A stretch of DNA of 64,000 nt from Streptomyces sp. NBC_01198 (lineage in GTDB: Bacteria > Actinomycetota > Actinomycetes > Streptomycetales > Streptomycetaceae), in the NCBI RefSeq assembly GCF_036010485.1, contig NZ_CP108568.1, positions 3,184,001-3,248,000 on the forward strand, written 5' to 3'. This document shows positions 23,489 to 30,850 of the stretch, piece after piece (positions within the stretch are counted from its first letter, which is position 1; every line of letters starts with the position of its first letter). The notes beneath the pieces were generated by a model. The model was not told where the DNA came from and did not search any database. It saw only the letters and a list, made by a program, of their open reading frames with translations. The translations under genes and the position numbers were made by a program.

Positions 23489-24946
23489 TCAGGCCACCGG
23501 CTGGAGGGACGGCGCGTCCGTCGTGGCCTGGTCGGCGGGCCGACCGCCGGACCGCCGGCCCGGCAGGAGAAGGGCGACCGCAAGGGCGACGGCGAGCACC
23601 GCCGCCCCGACCCACAGCGCCGGGGTCAGCCCGGAGACGAACTGCGAGCCGGATCCGTAACCGCCCTGCGCCGCGAAGATGGAGCCGAGGACGGCGATCC
23701 CGAGCGCCCCACCCACCTCGCGCAGCGCGTTGTTCGCCCCGGAGGCGATCCCCTGCTCGGCGGGGACGACGCTGGACATGACCAGGCTGGTCGCGGGAGC
23801 GATGAAGAGTGCCATGCCGGCCCCGGAGATGATGAGCGCGGGCAGCTGCGCGGCGTAGGAGACGTCGGGCGAGAGGATCATCGCGAACCAGCCCAACCCG
23901 ATGGCCTGGAGGGCGAGCCCGGCGGCGACCACGGGCCGGCCGCCGATGCGGTCGGAGAGGAAGCCGGCGATCGGCGCGACGATCATCGGCATGCCCGTCC
24001 AGGGCAGCATGCGCAGCCCCGCCTGGGTCGGGGTGTAGCCGAGCACGGTCTGCAGGAACTGGCTGAGCAGGAAGATCGAGCCGAACATCCCGGCGAACAT
24101 CAGCGCGCTGGAGACGTTGATGGCGGTGAAGGCCCGGCCGCGGAAGAGCCGCATCGGGAGTATCGGGTTGCGGGCGGTCATGCCGTGCCGGACGAAGGCC
24201 ATGACGAGGATGGCGCCGCCGATCAGCCCGCCGAGGACGCGGGCGCTGGTCCAGCCGTGGGAGGTCGCGTTGACCAGGGCGAAGACGATCCCGAAGAGCC
24301 CGAGGCTGATCAGTGCGGTGCCGCGACCGTCGATGCGGGCGTTGGGCGCGGTGGACTCGGCGAGCCGGAGGCGGGCGAGGGGGATCAATGCCAGGCCGAG
24401 CGGGACGTTCAGCCAGAAGATCCACTGCCAGGAGATGTGCTCGGTGAGGCTGCCGCCGATGAGCGGGCCGGACGCGACGGCCAGGCCGTTGACCGCGCCC
24501 CAGATGCCGAAGGCGGCACCGCGGCGTTCCGGCGGCACGGCCGCGCTGAGCAGGGTGAGGGTGAGCGGCATCATGATGGCCGCGCCGACGCCCTGGACGG
24601 CCCGGAAGGCGATGAGTTCGTTGATGCCGGGCGCGAGGGCCGCGGCCGCGGAGGCCCCGGTGAAGATCGACAGCCCGGTGATGAAGAGCTTGCGCCGCCC
24701 GAAGCGGTCGCCGAGCGAGGCGCCGAACATCAGGAGCACGGCGAAGGTGAGCGTGTAGGCGTTCACCGTCCATTCCAGGTCGCTCAGCGCGCCGCCGAGG
24801 TCCTTCCTGATGGACGGCAACGCGGTGGTGACGACGAGGTTGTCCAGGGCCGCCATGAATCCGGCGACGCTGGTGATCACCAGCGCCCAGGCGGCGGTGG
24901 CAGGCCTGCGACCCGCGGTGGCCTTGTCTGCGGTGGTCTTGTCCAT
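23489..24946 (-). CDS. DHA2-family (EmrB/QacA-type) MFS drug exporter
   Basis: A 485-aa proton-driven exporter of the 14-helix DHA2 group. The N-terminal helix contains FMAALDNLVVTTALPSI (motif D1-like), the loop 2-3 motif GDRFGRRKLF is intact, and motif C appears as ASGPLIGGSLTEHISWQWIF. The substrate is unknown; relatives expel antibiotics and dyes. I chose the ATG at 24946 because AGGAG lies 9 nt upstream, rather than the TTG six bases earlier. It follows its putative TetR repressor gene, and a copy of the repressor's operator lies 39 bp upstream of the start. Confidence 0.9.
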   Translation of the reverse strand: MDKTTADKATAGRRPATAAWALVITSVAGFMAALDNLVVTTALPSIRKDLGGALSDLEWTVNAYTLTFAVLLMFGASLGDRFGRRKLFITGLSIFTGASAAAALAPGINELIAFRAVQGVGAAIMMPLTLTLLSAAVPPERRGAAFGIWGAVNGLAVASGPLIGGSLTEHISWQWIFWLNVPLGLALIPLARLRLAESTAPNARIDGRGTALISLGLFGIVFALVNATSHGWTSARVLGGLIGGAILVMAFVRHGMTARNPILPMRLFRGRAFTAINVSSALMFAGMFGSIFLLSQFLQTVLGYTPTQAGLRMLPWTGMPMIVAPIAGFLSDRIGGRPVVAAGLALQAIGLGWFAMILSPDVSYAAQLPALIISGAGMALFIAPATSLVMSSVVPAEQGIASGANNALREVGGALGIAVLGSIFAAQGGYGSGSQFVSGLTPALWVGAAVLAVALAVALLLPGRRSGGRPADQATTDAPSLQPVA

Positions 24947-24984
24947 TGCCAAGCTCTCCTTACTCCCCTGTCGGGTACCTTCGG

Positions 24985-25004
24985 GTTAGTTATTGATGAC
25001 TAAC
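24985..25004. promoter_or_regulatory. TetR operator copy 1 (exporter promoter)
   Basis: GTTAGT TATTGATG ACTAAC: perfect 6-bp inverted arms around 8 bases, in a locally AT-rich stretch 39-58 bp upstream of the exporter ATG. A second copy with the same left arm and the right arm ACTACC lies upstream of tetR at 25617-25636. Confidence 0.75.
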
Positions 25005-25014
25005 TTCTCCGGGC

Positions 25015-25046
25015 AAAAAAACGGCCGGCCACCAGGAACGGCCGGC
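25015..25046 (-). terminator. Intrinsic terminator of the tetR gene
   Basis: On the minus strand GCCGGCC (25046-25040) pairs with GGCCGGC (25030-25024) around a 9-nt loop, then CG and seven T's (25021-25015). It begins 7 bases after the tetR stop. With it, the exporter must rely on its own promoter. Confidence 0.75.
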
Positions 25047-25052
25047 ACTCGT

Positions 25053-25607
25053 TCACTCCGGCCGGCCGGCTTCGTAGAAGCCCTCCCAGATCCGGTGGCC
25101 TGCGGGGAAACCCAGCGACACCAGGGTGTTGACGAGCATCCCGTAGGCCAGGAAGGTCGTGGTCTCGTTGACGTCCGCACCCAGCTCGACGTGGATGGAG
25201 TCCCACAGCTCCTGCCAGGTCGCCCGCACCGCCGCACCGAAGGCGTCGTCCCCGGCCGCCTGCGCGGCGGCCACGGCGACGTACGTCTGCATCTGCATCA
25301 GCAGCCGCTCGGGGTCGTCGTGGATCATCCGCTGATACGCGGCCGCCATCGCCTTGAGCTTCTCGTCCTGCGCCACACCGGCGGCGGCCTCGGTGAAGAG
25401 CTCGCGGGTGCCGTCGATGCAGTACACCGCCGCGGCGAGGAACATCGCCTGCTTGTTCGGGAAGAGCCGGAAGAGATACGGCTGCGAGACACCCACCCGG
25501 CGGGCGATCGCCTCGGTGGACGTCCCCTCGTACCCCCCGTGGGCGAACTCGCTCATCGCCGCACGGACGACGCTCTCGCGTCTCTCGTCTGCGCTCATCC
25601 TGACCAT
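25053..25607 (-). CDS. TetR/AcrR-family repressor of the adjacent exporter
   Basis: A 184-aa regulator. Residues 1-50 hold the TetR DNA-binding domain (ESVVRAAMSEFAHGGYEGTS, then TEAIARRVGVSQPYLFRLFPNK), followed by an all-helical ligand domain. I chose ATG 25607 because a longer frame to 25628 would place the coding start inside the operator; ATG 25598 is an alternative. The operator 10 bp upstream and the matching site before the exporter gene support autoregulation and control of the exporter. The inducing ligand is unknown. Confidence 0.85.
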   Translation of the reverse strand: MVRMSADERRESVVRAAMSEFAHGGYEGTSTEAIARRVGVSQPYLFRLFPNKQAMFLAAAVYCIDGTRELFTEAAAGVAQDEKLKAMAAAYQRMIHDDPERLLMQMQTYVAVAAAQAAGDDAFGAAVRATWQELWDSIHVELGADVNETTTFLAYGMLVNTLVSLGFPAGHRIWEGFYEAGRPE

Positions 25608-25616
25608 GGGCAGTAA

Positions 25617-25636
25617 GTTAGTGGCCAATCACTACC
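25617..25636. promoter_or_regulatory. TetR operator copy 2 (tetR promoter)
   Basis: GTTAGT GGCCAATC ACTACC has the same 20-bp layout as the site at 24985-25004, with one mismatch in the right arm. It ends 10 bp upstream of the tetR ATG. Confidence 0.7.
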
Positions 25637-25659
25637 TTGTCAACCGCGCAGGTGGGAAG

Positions 25660-25697
25660 CGGTAAGGACCGCCCACAGGGGTGCGCGGTCCTTACCG
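25660..25697 (-). terminator. Terminator after the HadB-like gene
   Basis: A perfect 13-bp stem (CGGTAAGGACCGC at 25660-25672, complement at 25685-25697) with a 12-nt loop lies 15 bases after the stop of the HadB-like gene and before the tetR promoter. Confidence 0.75.
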
Positions 25698-25711
25698 GTG
25701 GCGGTGACCGC

Positions 25712-26140
25712 TCAGGCGAGCCGGACCACCGCGCGGGACATCCCGAGCACCTTCTGGCCGGCGGACATCGCGACCAGGTCCACGCGGACCTGGTTGTCCT
25801 CCAGCTTGGCCGCGACCTTGGCGGTGACCTCGACCAGGGCGCCCTCGTCGTCGTTCGGCACCACGACCGGCTTGGTGAAGCGCACGCCGTAGTCGACGAC
25901 CGCACCCGGGTCGCCGGCCCAGTCGGTGACCACCCGGGCCGCGGACGCCATGGTGAACATGCCGTGCGCGATCACGTCGGGCAGCCCGACCGCGCGGGCG
26001 AACTTCTCGTTCCAGTGGATCGGGTTGAAGTCGCCGGACGCGCCCGCGTACTGCACCAGCGTCGCCCGGGTGACCGGGAAGCTCTGCGCGGGCAGCTCGG
26101 TGCCGACCTCGACCTCGTCGTACGCCACGGTCGCCGTCAT
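25712..26140 (-). CDS. MaoC-like (R)-hydratase, HadB-type subunit
   Basis: A 142-aa hotdog-fold dehydratase. It contains the catalytic Asp/His signature of (R)-specific hydratases: YAGASGDFNPIHWNEKFA followed by PDVIAHGMFTMASAAR. The gene overlaps the HadA-like gene by 4 bp (ATGA), so the two are coupled and probably form a heterodimer. In mycobacteria, hadA-hadB lie in the same place between rpmG and secE and dehydrate 3-hydroxyacyl-ACP. In streptomycetes the physiological substrate is not settled. Confidence 0.88.
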   Translation of the reverse strand: MTATVAYDEVEVGTELPAQSFPVTRATLVQYAGASGDFNPIHWNEKFARAVGLPDVIAHGMFTMASAARVVTDWAGDPGAVVDYGVRFTKPVVVPNDDEGALVEVTAKVAAKLEDNQVRVDLVAMSAGQKVLGMSRAVVRLA

Positions 26141-26607
26141 CGCGCGTCTCCGTCCTGCGCCGGGTCGGCCGCGCGGGCCACCAGCTTGGTCCAGGCGGTC
26201 ACCACGTGCTCGCCCGACTCGTCGTTGACCTCGCCGCGGATGTCGAGGATGTCGTTGCCGGCCAGCGACTTGACCGTCTCGATCGTGGAGGTGACCGTGA
26301 GCCGGTCGCCGGCCCGCACGGGGCGCGTATAGGCGAACTTCTGGTCGCCGTGCACCACCCGGCTGTAATCGAGTCCGAGTTCGGGATCGGAGATCACGAT
26401 CCCCGCCGCCTTGTAGGTGATCGCGAACGCGAAAGTCGGCGGCGCGATCACATCGGGGTGGCCGAGGGCCTTCGCCGCCTCCGGATCCCTGTATGCCGGA
26501 TTCGGATCGCCGATCGCCTCGGCGAACTCGCGGATCTTCTCCCGGCCCACCTCGTAGGCAGGGGTGGGCGGATAACTCCGCCCGACGAAGGACTGGTCCA
26601 GAGCCAT
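26137..26607 (-). CDS. MaoC-like dehydratase N-terminal-domain protein, HadA-type subunit
   Basis: A 156-aa hotdog-fold protein of the FAS1/HadA type, beginning MALDQSFVGRSYPP and containing VGREKIREFAEAIGDPNPAY and PPTFAFAITYKAAG. It lacks the Asp/His catalytic pair seen in its partner and has the structural-subunit pattern, so catalysis should lie in the HadB-like chain. I chose ATG 26607; a longer frame reaches 26658 but crosses a palindrome (26645-26661). It lies 153 bp downstream of rpmG. Confidence 0.88.
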   Translation of the reverse strand: MALDQSFVGRSYPPTPAYEVGREKIREFAEAIGDPNPAYRDPEAAKALGHPDVIAPPTFAFAITYKAAGIVISDPELGLDYSRVVHGDQKFAYTRPVRAGDRLTVTSTIETVKSLAGNDILDIRGEVNDESGEHVVTAWTKLVARAADPAQDGDAR

Positions 26608-26644
26608 CGGCACCTCGGATGTGCGGCGGGTGGGAAAGTGACAT

Positions 26645-26661
26645 CGGGTGATGATCACCCG
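26645..26661. promoter_or_regulatory. 17-bp palindrome upstream of the HadA-like gene
   Basis: CGGGTGAT G ATCACCCG: perfect 8-bp arms around one central base, 38 bp upstream of the ATG. The tight spacing suits a dimeric repressor operator better than an RNA hairpin. No candidate regulator gene is adjacent. Confidence 0.5.
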
Positions 26662-26679
26662 GCACCGGACGGGAAAAGC

Positions 26680-26723
26680 ACCGCGAGGCCGCCCCCAGTG
26701 TGCGACGGGGACGGCCTCGCGGT
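26680..26723 (-). terminator. Terminator after rpmG
   Basis: ACCGCGAGGCCG (26680-26691) and CGGCCTCGCGGT (26712-26723) form a perfect 12-bp stem with a 20-nt loop. On the minus strand it is followed by GCTTTTCCC. It starts 38 bases after the rpmG stop, so the hadAB-like pair probably has its own promoter. Confidence 0.65.
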
Positions 26724-26760
26724 TACGGCCTGGTGCTGCTGCTGTTGTTGCGAAGGGGCG

Positions 26761-26925
26761 TCAGCGCGTCTCGCGGTGCGCGGTGTGCGCGTTGCAACGC
26801 GGGCAGTGCTTCTTCATCTCAAGGCGGTCCGGGTCGTTACGCCGGTTCTTCTTGGTGATGTAGTTCCGCTCCTTGCACTCCACGCAGGCCAGCGTGATCT
26901 TCGGGCGGACGTCGGTGGCGGCCAC
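26761..26925 (-). CDS. rpmG: 50S ribosomal protein L33 (zinc-binding form)
   Basis: This encodes L33 (54 aa). The four zinc cysteines are present as CVEC (C14, C17) and CPRC (C41, C44), so this is the C+ paralogue, the form used when zinc is sufficient. The GTG at 26925 has AGGAG 7 nt upstream. It lies downstream of tRNA-Met and tRNA-Thr on the same strand, the conserved streptomycete arrangement. Confidence 0.96.
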   Translation of the reverse strand: MAATDVRPKITLACVECKERNYITKKNRRNDPDRLEMKKHCPRCNAHTAHRETR

Positions 26926-27008
26926 GTGAGTGCTCCTTGACGAACGGGTAGATGAACACAGAAAGAGTAGCCGATCGAGGGACCGATCCCGCAATCGGCT
27001 ACGCAGAG

Positions 27009-27081
27009 TAGCGGCGACCGGACTTGAACCGGTGACACAGCGATTATGAGCCGCTTGCTCTACCGACTGAGCTACGCCGCT
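27009..27081 (-). tRNA. tRNA-Met (anticodon CAT)
   Basis: A 73-nt cloverleaf. The acceptor AGCGGCG pairs with CGCCGCT; the anticodon loop is CTCATAA; the T-arm holds GGTTCAAGTCC. The first acceptor pair is A-T rather than the C-A mismatch of initiator tRNA, and the anticodon stem lacks the three G-C pairs of initiators, so this is an elongator. CCA is not encoded. Confidence 0.95.
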
Positions 27082-27127
27082 GCGACGAACCGAACCCCGC
27101 CGACAAGGCGGGGACCCGATCCATCAG

Positions 27128-27200
27128 AGCCCCAATACGGAATCGAACCGTAGACCTTCTCCTTACCATGGAGACGCTCTACCGACTGAGCTATTGGGGC
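27128..27200 (-). tRNA. tRNA-Thr (anticodon GGT)
   Basis: A 73-nt cloverleaf. The acceptor GCCCCAA pairs with TTGGGGC, the anticodon stem TCTCC / GGAGA encloses ATGGTAA, and the T-arm has GGTTCGATTCC. It lies 46 bp upstream of tRNA-Met on the same strand. CCA is not encoded. Confidence 0.96.
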
Positions 27201-27543
27201 GAGCGAGGAAGACATTACACGGTCCGCTGCGATACGTGAAATCCGTATCCGGCAGGGCACATCGGGCTCAGCGGACACCTCAGCGACCGGTACATCAGTA
27301 CGACTAATGCACTCGTCCCGGGTGTCCTGCGGCCGCCTACCGGACCTGCGCGCGGCCGACCCCTAGGCTCGACCATGCGTGACCGTCCCGTGATTCCCGG
27401 GCCGTCCCGCCCCCCGTCACTCCCCCCTGAGCCCCGCCTTCCCGTTCCAGCCTTTCCCGCCCGCCAGCCCCACCCTCCACTGCCTCCACGCCCGTCCCGC
27501 TCCCGTCCCCGGGCGGGAGGCACCCCAGCACCGGAGGAGCGCG
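27201..27543. other. Intergenic region upstream of the amidohydrolase gene
   Basis: 343 bases with no gene. The first 100 bases should contain the tRNA-Thr promoter on the minus strand. The last 100 bases are C-rich on the plus strand and end in GGAGGAGCGCG, the ribosome-binding site of the amidohydrolase. I see no clear operator or hairpin. Confidence 0.6.
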
Positions 27544-28800
27544 ATGACCGACAGCCCGCGCGGCACCGCCGCCGAGACCGCCACGCTGCTGCTGTGCGGC
27601 GCCCGCCTCACCGACGGGCGGACCGTCGACGTCCGGCTGAGCGGACCGCGGATCGAGGCGGTCGGCACCGGGGGCAGCCTCACCGCGACGGGGGCCGCGA
27701 GCCGGCCGGGCGCCGGGGCGCGGATCGACCTGCGCGGCTATCTGCTGCTGCCCGCGCCCGCCGAGCCGCACGCGCACCTCGACCTCGCCCTGACCGCGGC
27801 CGCCGACGGGCCGCCGGCCGGCGACATCGCCGACGTCCAGCGCCGGGCCACCGAGGCCGCCCTGCTCCAGCTCGGCCACGGCGCGACGGCCGTACGCAGC
27901 CACGTACGGGTCGGCGACGTCCACGGGCTGCGCGCCCTCGAAGCGGTGCTCCAGGCCCGGCGGGCGCTGCGCGGCCTGGTCGACGTCCACGCCGTGGCCG
28001 TACCGCGGCTGCTGACCGGCGCCGCGGGCGCCGACGGGCTCGACGTGCTGCGGGACGCACTCAAGATGGGCGCCTCCGCGGTCGGCGGCTGCCCCGACCT
28101 GGACCCCGACCCCAGCGGGCACGCCGAGGCCGTCATCTCGCTCGCCGCCGAGTTCGGCGTTCCCGTCGACCTGCACACCGCCGCCGACGACCCCGCCCGG
28201 CTGTCCCGGCTCGCCGCCATGGCCGGCGGCCTGCGCCCCGGGGTCACCCTCGGCCCCTGCCACGGGCTCGGCACGTTGCCGCCGGACGCGGCGATCTACG
28301 CCGCGGAACGGCTCGCCGCCGCCGGGATCTCCGTCGTCACCCTCCCGCAGGGCGGCTGCGGCGGCCTGGAGTCGGTCCGCCGCGGGGCCGCGGGCCTGCA
28401 CACCCCGGTACGCCTGCTGCGCCGCGCCGGGGTGCCGGTCGCGGCCGGCAGCGGCGCCCTCGCCGACCTCGCCAACCCGGTGGGCCGCGGCGACCCCCTG
28501 GAGGCCGCCTTCCTGCTCGCCTCCTACGGCGAGTGCGAGCCCCTGCGGTCCTACGAGCTGATCAGCACTCAGGCCCGTGCCGTCCTGGGCCTGCCCGAGG
28601 TGCGCGTCGAGGCCGGCTTCCCGGCCGAACTCCTCGCGGTACGCGGCGACACCATCGAGGGCGTCCTCGCCCTGGCCTACAGCCGCATCGTCATCCACAA
28701 CGGCCGCGTCGTCTCCCGCACCAGCGCGGTCCGCGAATACTGCGACACCTCCGCCGACCCCGCCCTCGACCTGCCGCGCCAGGCGCACCGCGAGGCGTAG
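27544..28800 (+). CDS. Amidohydrolase-family protein, cytosine-deaminase-like, active site degenerate
   Basis: A 418-aa protein with the composite beta-sandwich and TIM barrel of cytosine deaminase/AtzC-type amidohydrolases. The first metal motif is intact (HAHLD, H76 and H78), and H211 (VDLHTAADD) and H240 (GPCHGLG) match two more histidines. By eye-alignment with E. coli CodA, the catalytic Glu217 is replaced by Ala214 and the GHDD motif with Asp313 reads GSGALAD (302-308). It may have lost deaminase activity or use another chemistry. GGAGG lies 6-7 nt before the ATG. Confidence 0.75.
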   Translation: MTDSPRGTAAETATLLLCGARLTDGRTVDVRLSGPRIEAVGTGGSLTATGAASRPGAGARIDLRGYLLLPAPAEPHAHLDLALTAAADGPPAGDIADVQRRATEAALLQLGHGATAVRSHVRVGDVHGLRALEAVLQARRALRGLVDVHAVAVPRLLTGAAGADGLDVLRDALKMGASAVGGCPDLDPDPSGHAEAVISLAAEFGVPVDLHTAADDPARLSRLAAMAGGLRPGVTLGPCHGLGTLPPDAAIYAAERLAAAGISVVTLPQGGCGGLESVRRGAAGLHTPVRLLRRAGVPVAAGSGALADLANPVGRGDPLEAAFLLASYGECEPLRSYELISTQARAVLGLPEVRVEAGFPAELLAVRGDTIEGVLALAYSRIVIHNGRVVSRTSAVREYCDTSADPALDLPRQAHREA

Positions 28801-28976
28801 GCCGCGTCTGACAAATCCCGCCTGGGCCGCGGCGCCTGGTACGCCCGCTCTCCCGCTGCCTTCGGCGGGAGGTACGCCCAGCCTTGCCGGTCGTCGGCCC
28901 AGCCCGCGGGGCGGCGCCCTGTTCGGACGCGGCGCGCCCCCGCGCGCGCCCGGCCGTGACGACGTAACGTCGGAGC

Positions 28977-29633
28977 ATGCGCACTGTCATTGCCGGCGGC
29001 CACGGCCAGATCGCCCTGCGCCTGGAGCGCCTCCTCTCCGCCCGGGGCGACTCGGTCGCGGGCCTGATCAGGAATCCGGCGCAGGCCGACGACCTACGCG
29101 GAGCCGGCGCGGAACCGGTCGTGCTCGACCTGGAGTCGGCGACCGTCGACGACGTCGCCGCCGTCCTGGCCGGCGCGGACGCGGCCGTCTTCGCCGCGGG
29201 TGCGGGCGCGGGCAGCGGTCCTGACCGCAAGCAGACCGTCGACCGCGACGCGGCCGTACTGCTCGCGGACGCCGCGGAACGGGCCGGCGTACGGCGCTAT
29301 CTGATCGTCTCGTCCATGGGCGCGGACGCACATTCGACGTTCAAGGAGCCGGGCTTCGCCGCGTATCTGCGCGCCAAGGGCGCGGCCGACGACGCGATCC
29401 GGGCGCGTACGTCGCTGGACTGGACGGTCCTGCGCCCGGGCGGCCTGACGAACGACCCGGGTACCGGCCGGGTGCGGCTCTCGGCGGGCCACGTGGACCG
29501 CGGCAGCATCCCGCGTGACGATGTCGCCGCTGTGCTGGTCGCCCTGCTGGACGCCCCGGCGACCGCGGGCCTGACCCTGGAGCTGGTCTCCGGGGACACC
29601 GACATCGCCACCGCGGTCGCGCAACTCGCCTGA
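28977..29633 (+). CDS. NAD(P)-binding Rossmann-fold protein (atypical SDR)
   Basis: A 218-aa protein of the atypical short-chain dehydrogenase group 5 (NmrA/YhfK-like). The nucleotide-binding motif is AGGHGQIALRLERLL near residue 6, and DRDAAVLLADAAERAGVRRY is followed by LIVSSMGAD. A canonical Tyr-x-x-x-Lys pair is not obvious, although AAYLRAKGAADD holds a Tyr and a Lys four residues apart at the usual place. No substrate can be assigned. It is convergent with a TetR gene. Confidence 0.8.
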   Translation: MRTVIAGGHGQIALRLERLLSARGDSVAGLIRNPAQADDLRGAGAEPVVLDLESATVDDVAAVLAGADAAVFAAGAGAGSGPDRKQTVDRDAAVLLADAAERAGVRRYLIVSSMGADAHSTFKEPGFAAYLRAKGAADDAIRARTSLDWTVLRPGGLTNDPGTGRVRLSAGHVDRGSIPRDDVAAVLVALLDAPATAGLTLELVSGDTDIATAVAQLA

Positions 29634-29645
29634 CACCGCCGGTGG

Positions 29646-29677
29646 GCCGGCTCCGCGGCGAGGGCCGCGCAGCCGGC
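29646..29677. terminator. Terminator between convergent genes
   Basis: GCCGGCT-C-CGCGG (29646-29658) pairs with CCGCG-C-AGCCGGC (29665-29677), 12 pairs and one mismatch, loop of 6 nt. It lies between the stops of the Rossmann-fold gene and the TetR gene. Confidence 0.65.
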
Positions 29678-29690
29678 ACCGCACCGGCCG

Positions 29691-30275
29691 TCAGGCCGAC
29701 GACTCGAAGCCGTGCCGCATGATTCCCAGCAGCCGCCGCGCGTGCCCAACGTCGGCCGCGGTCATGGCGGCACCGCTGACCAGCGCCAGCAGGTCGCCGA
29801 CCGCGAGGTCGCCGCGTACCGCCCCGGCCGCGCGTGCCCGCACGAGCAGCCCTTCGGCGGTCGACCTCATCGACTCGTGCCAGCGCGCGAACAGTTCCGT
29901 ACGCCGCTCGTCCGGGCCCTCCGTGACCGCGAGCGCCAGCGCGCGCTTGGTCGCCACGTGCACGACGAAGTCGTCCAGCCAGCCGAAGAGGGCGTCGCCG
30001 GGCTCGTGCCGTTCCGCCAGGGCGCCGCCTCCCCGGCACAACTCGGCGACCTCGTCGGCGTAGACGGCCACCAGCAGGTCACCCCGGGTGGGGAAGTGCC
30101 GGTAGAGCGTCGCATTGCCGAGGCCCGCCCGCCGGGCCACCTCGTCGAGCGCGGCGTCGGGGCCGTCCCGTTCGAAGAGCTCCTTCGCGGCCGAGAGCAG
30201 GAGTTCCGCGTTGCGCGCGGCATCCGCCCTTCGTGCCCGCTGCGGTACGGGCGCCGGTCCGCTGCCATGTGCCAC
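29691..30275 (-). CDS. TetR-family repressor divergent from the SnoaL-like gene
   Basis: A 194-aa regulator with the HTH RNAELLLSAAKELFERDGPD and LDEVARRAGLGNATLYRHFP near residues 20-65. The C-terminal region matches the SbtR-like TetR group that often sits next to small oxidoreductase or SnoaL genes. The GTG at 30275 is used. Two matching palindromes lie in the 95-bp divergent region, 22 bp upstream of this start and 25 bp upstream of the SnoaL-like start, so it probably controls both. Confidence 0.85.
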   Translation of the reverse strand: MAHGSGPAPVPQRARRADAARNAELLLSAAKELFERDGPDAALDEVARRAGLGNATLYRHFPTRGDLLVAVYADEVAELCRGGGALAERHEPGDALFGWLDDFVVHVATKRALALAVTEGPDERRTELFARWHESMRSTAEGLLVRARAAGAVRGDLAVGDLLALVSGAAMTAADVGHARRLLGIMRHGFESSA

Positions 30276-30296
30276 TGGTTTCTCCGGCCGTTGTGA

Positions 30297-30314
30297 AGTG
30301 GGGATGTCCCCACT
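30297..30314. promoter_or_regulatory. Operator 1 of the divergent TetR/SnoaL pair
   Basis: AGTGGGGA TG TCCCCACT: perfect 8-bp arms with a 2-base centre. It shares the core GGGGA-NN-TCCCC with the site at 30331-30346; the two centres are 33 bp apart, about three DNA turns. Confidence 0.75.
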
Positions 30315-30330
30315 ACTCTAGCGAGGGCAA

Positions 30331-30346
30331 ACGGGGACCTCCCCGT
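30331..30346. promoter_or_regulatory. Operator 2 of the divergent TetR/SnoaL pair
   Basis: ACGGGGA CC TCCCCGT: perfect 7-bp arms with a 2-base centre, 25 bp upstream of the SnoaL-like ATG. Same core as operator 1. Confidence 0.75.
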
Positions 30347-30370
30347 ATCACGTCCGGCGAGAGGGATCCG

Positions 30371-30805
30371 ATGGCACTGACCTACGAGGACCGGACCGCG
30401 GTCACCGACCTGATCTCGATGCACGGCCACCTGGTCGACAGCGGCCGCTTCGACCGCATGGGCGAACTGTTCACCGCCGATGTCACCTACGACATCAGCG
30501 ACTTCGGCCAGCCGCCCCTGCACGGCCTCGCCGCGACCCGCGACGCCGCCTTGGCGCTCGGCGAGCGCAACCCGCTCGGCCACCACGTCACCAACATCGT
30601 CCTCACCGAACTCGCTGACGGCCGCGTCCGCGCCCTGTCCAAGGGCATCGGCGTCACCACGGCGGGAGCCAGCGGCACCGTCACCTACGACGACACCGTC
30701 GCCCGTACGCCGGACGACTGGCGCATCACCCACCGCAAGGTCCTCGCCCACCACTCCCCGCTGGGCGCCGACCGGCTCCCGGCGGACCCGCCGCCGCGGC
30801 CCTGA
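30371..30805 (+). CDS. SnoaL-like (NTF2-fold) protein
   Basis: A 144-aa protein with the SnoaL-like domain: TYEDRTAVTDLISMHGHLVD, then GRFDRMGELFTADVTYDIS, and the C-terminal WRITHRKVLAH strand. NTF2-fold proteins of this type include cyclases, isomerases and non-catalytic ligand binders; the sequence does not tell which. The ATG at 30371 has GAGGGA upstream. It is under the divergent TetR's operators. Confidence 0.85.
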   Translation: MALTYEDRTAVTDLISMHGHLVDSGRFDRMGELFTADVTYDISDFGQPPLHGLAATRDAALALGERNPLGHHVTNIVLTELADGRVRALSKGIGVTTAGASGTVTYDDTVARTPDDWRITHRKVLAHHSPLGADRLPADPPPRP

Positions 30806-30850
30806 CCCGTCGTCCCACCAGGCCGCACTTTCTGGGGGACCCGCCGCCCG

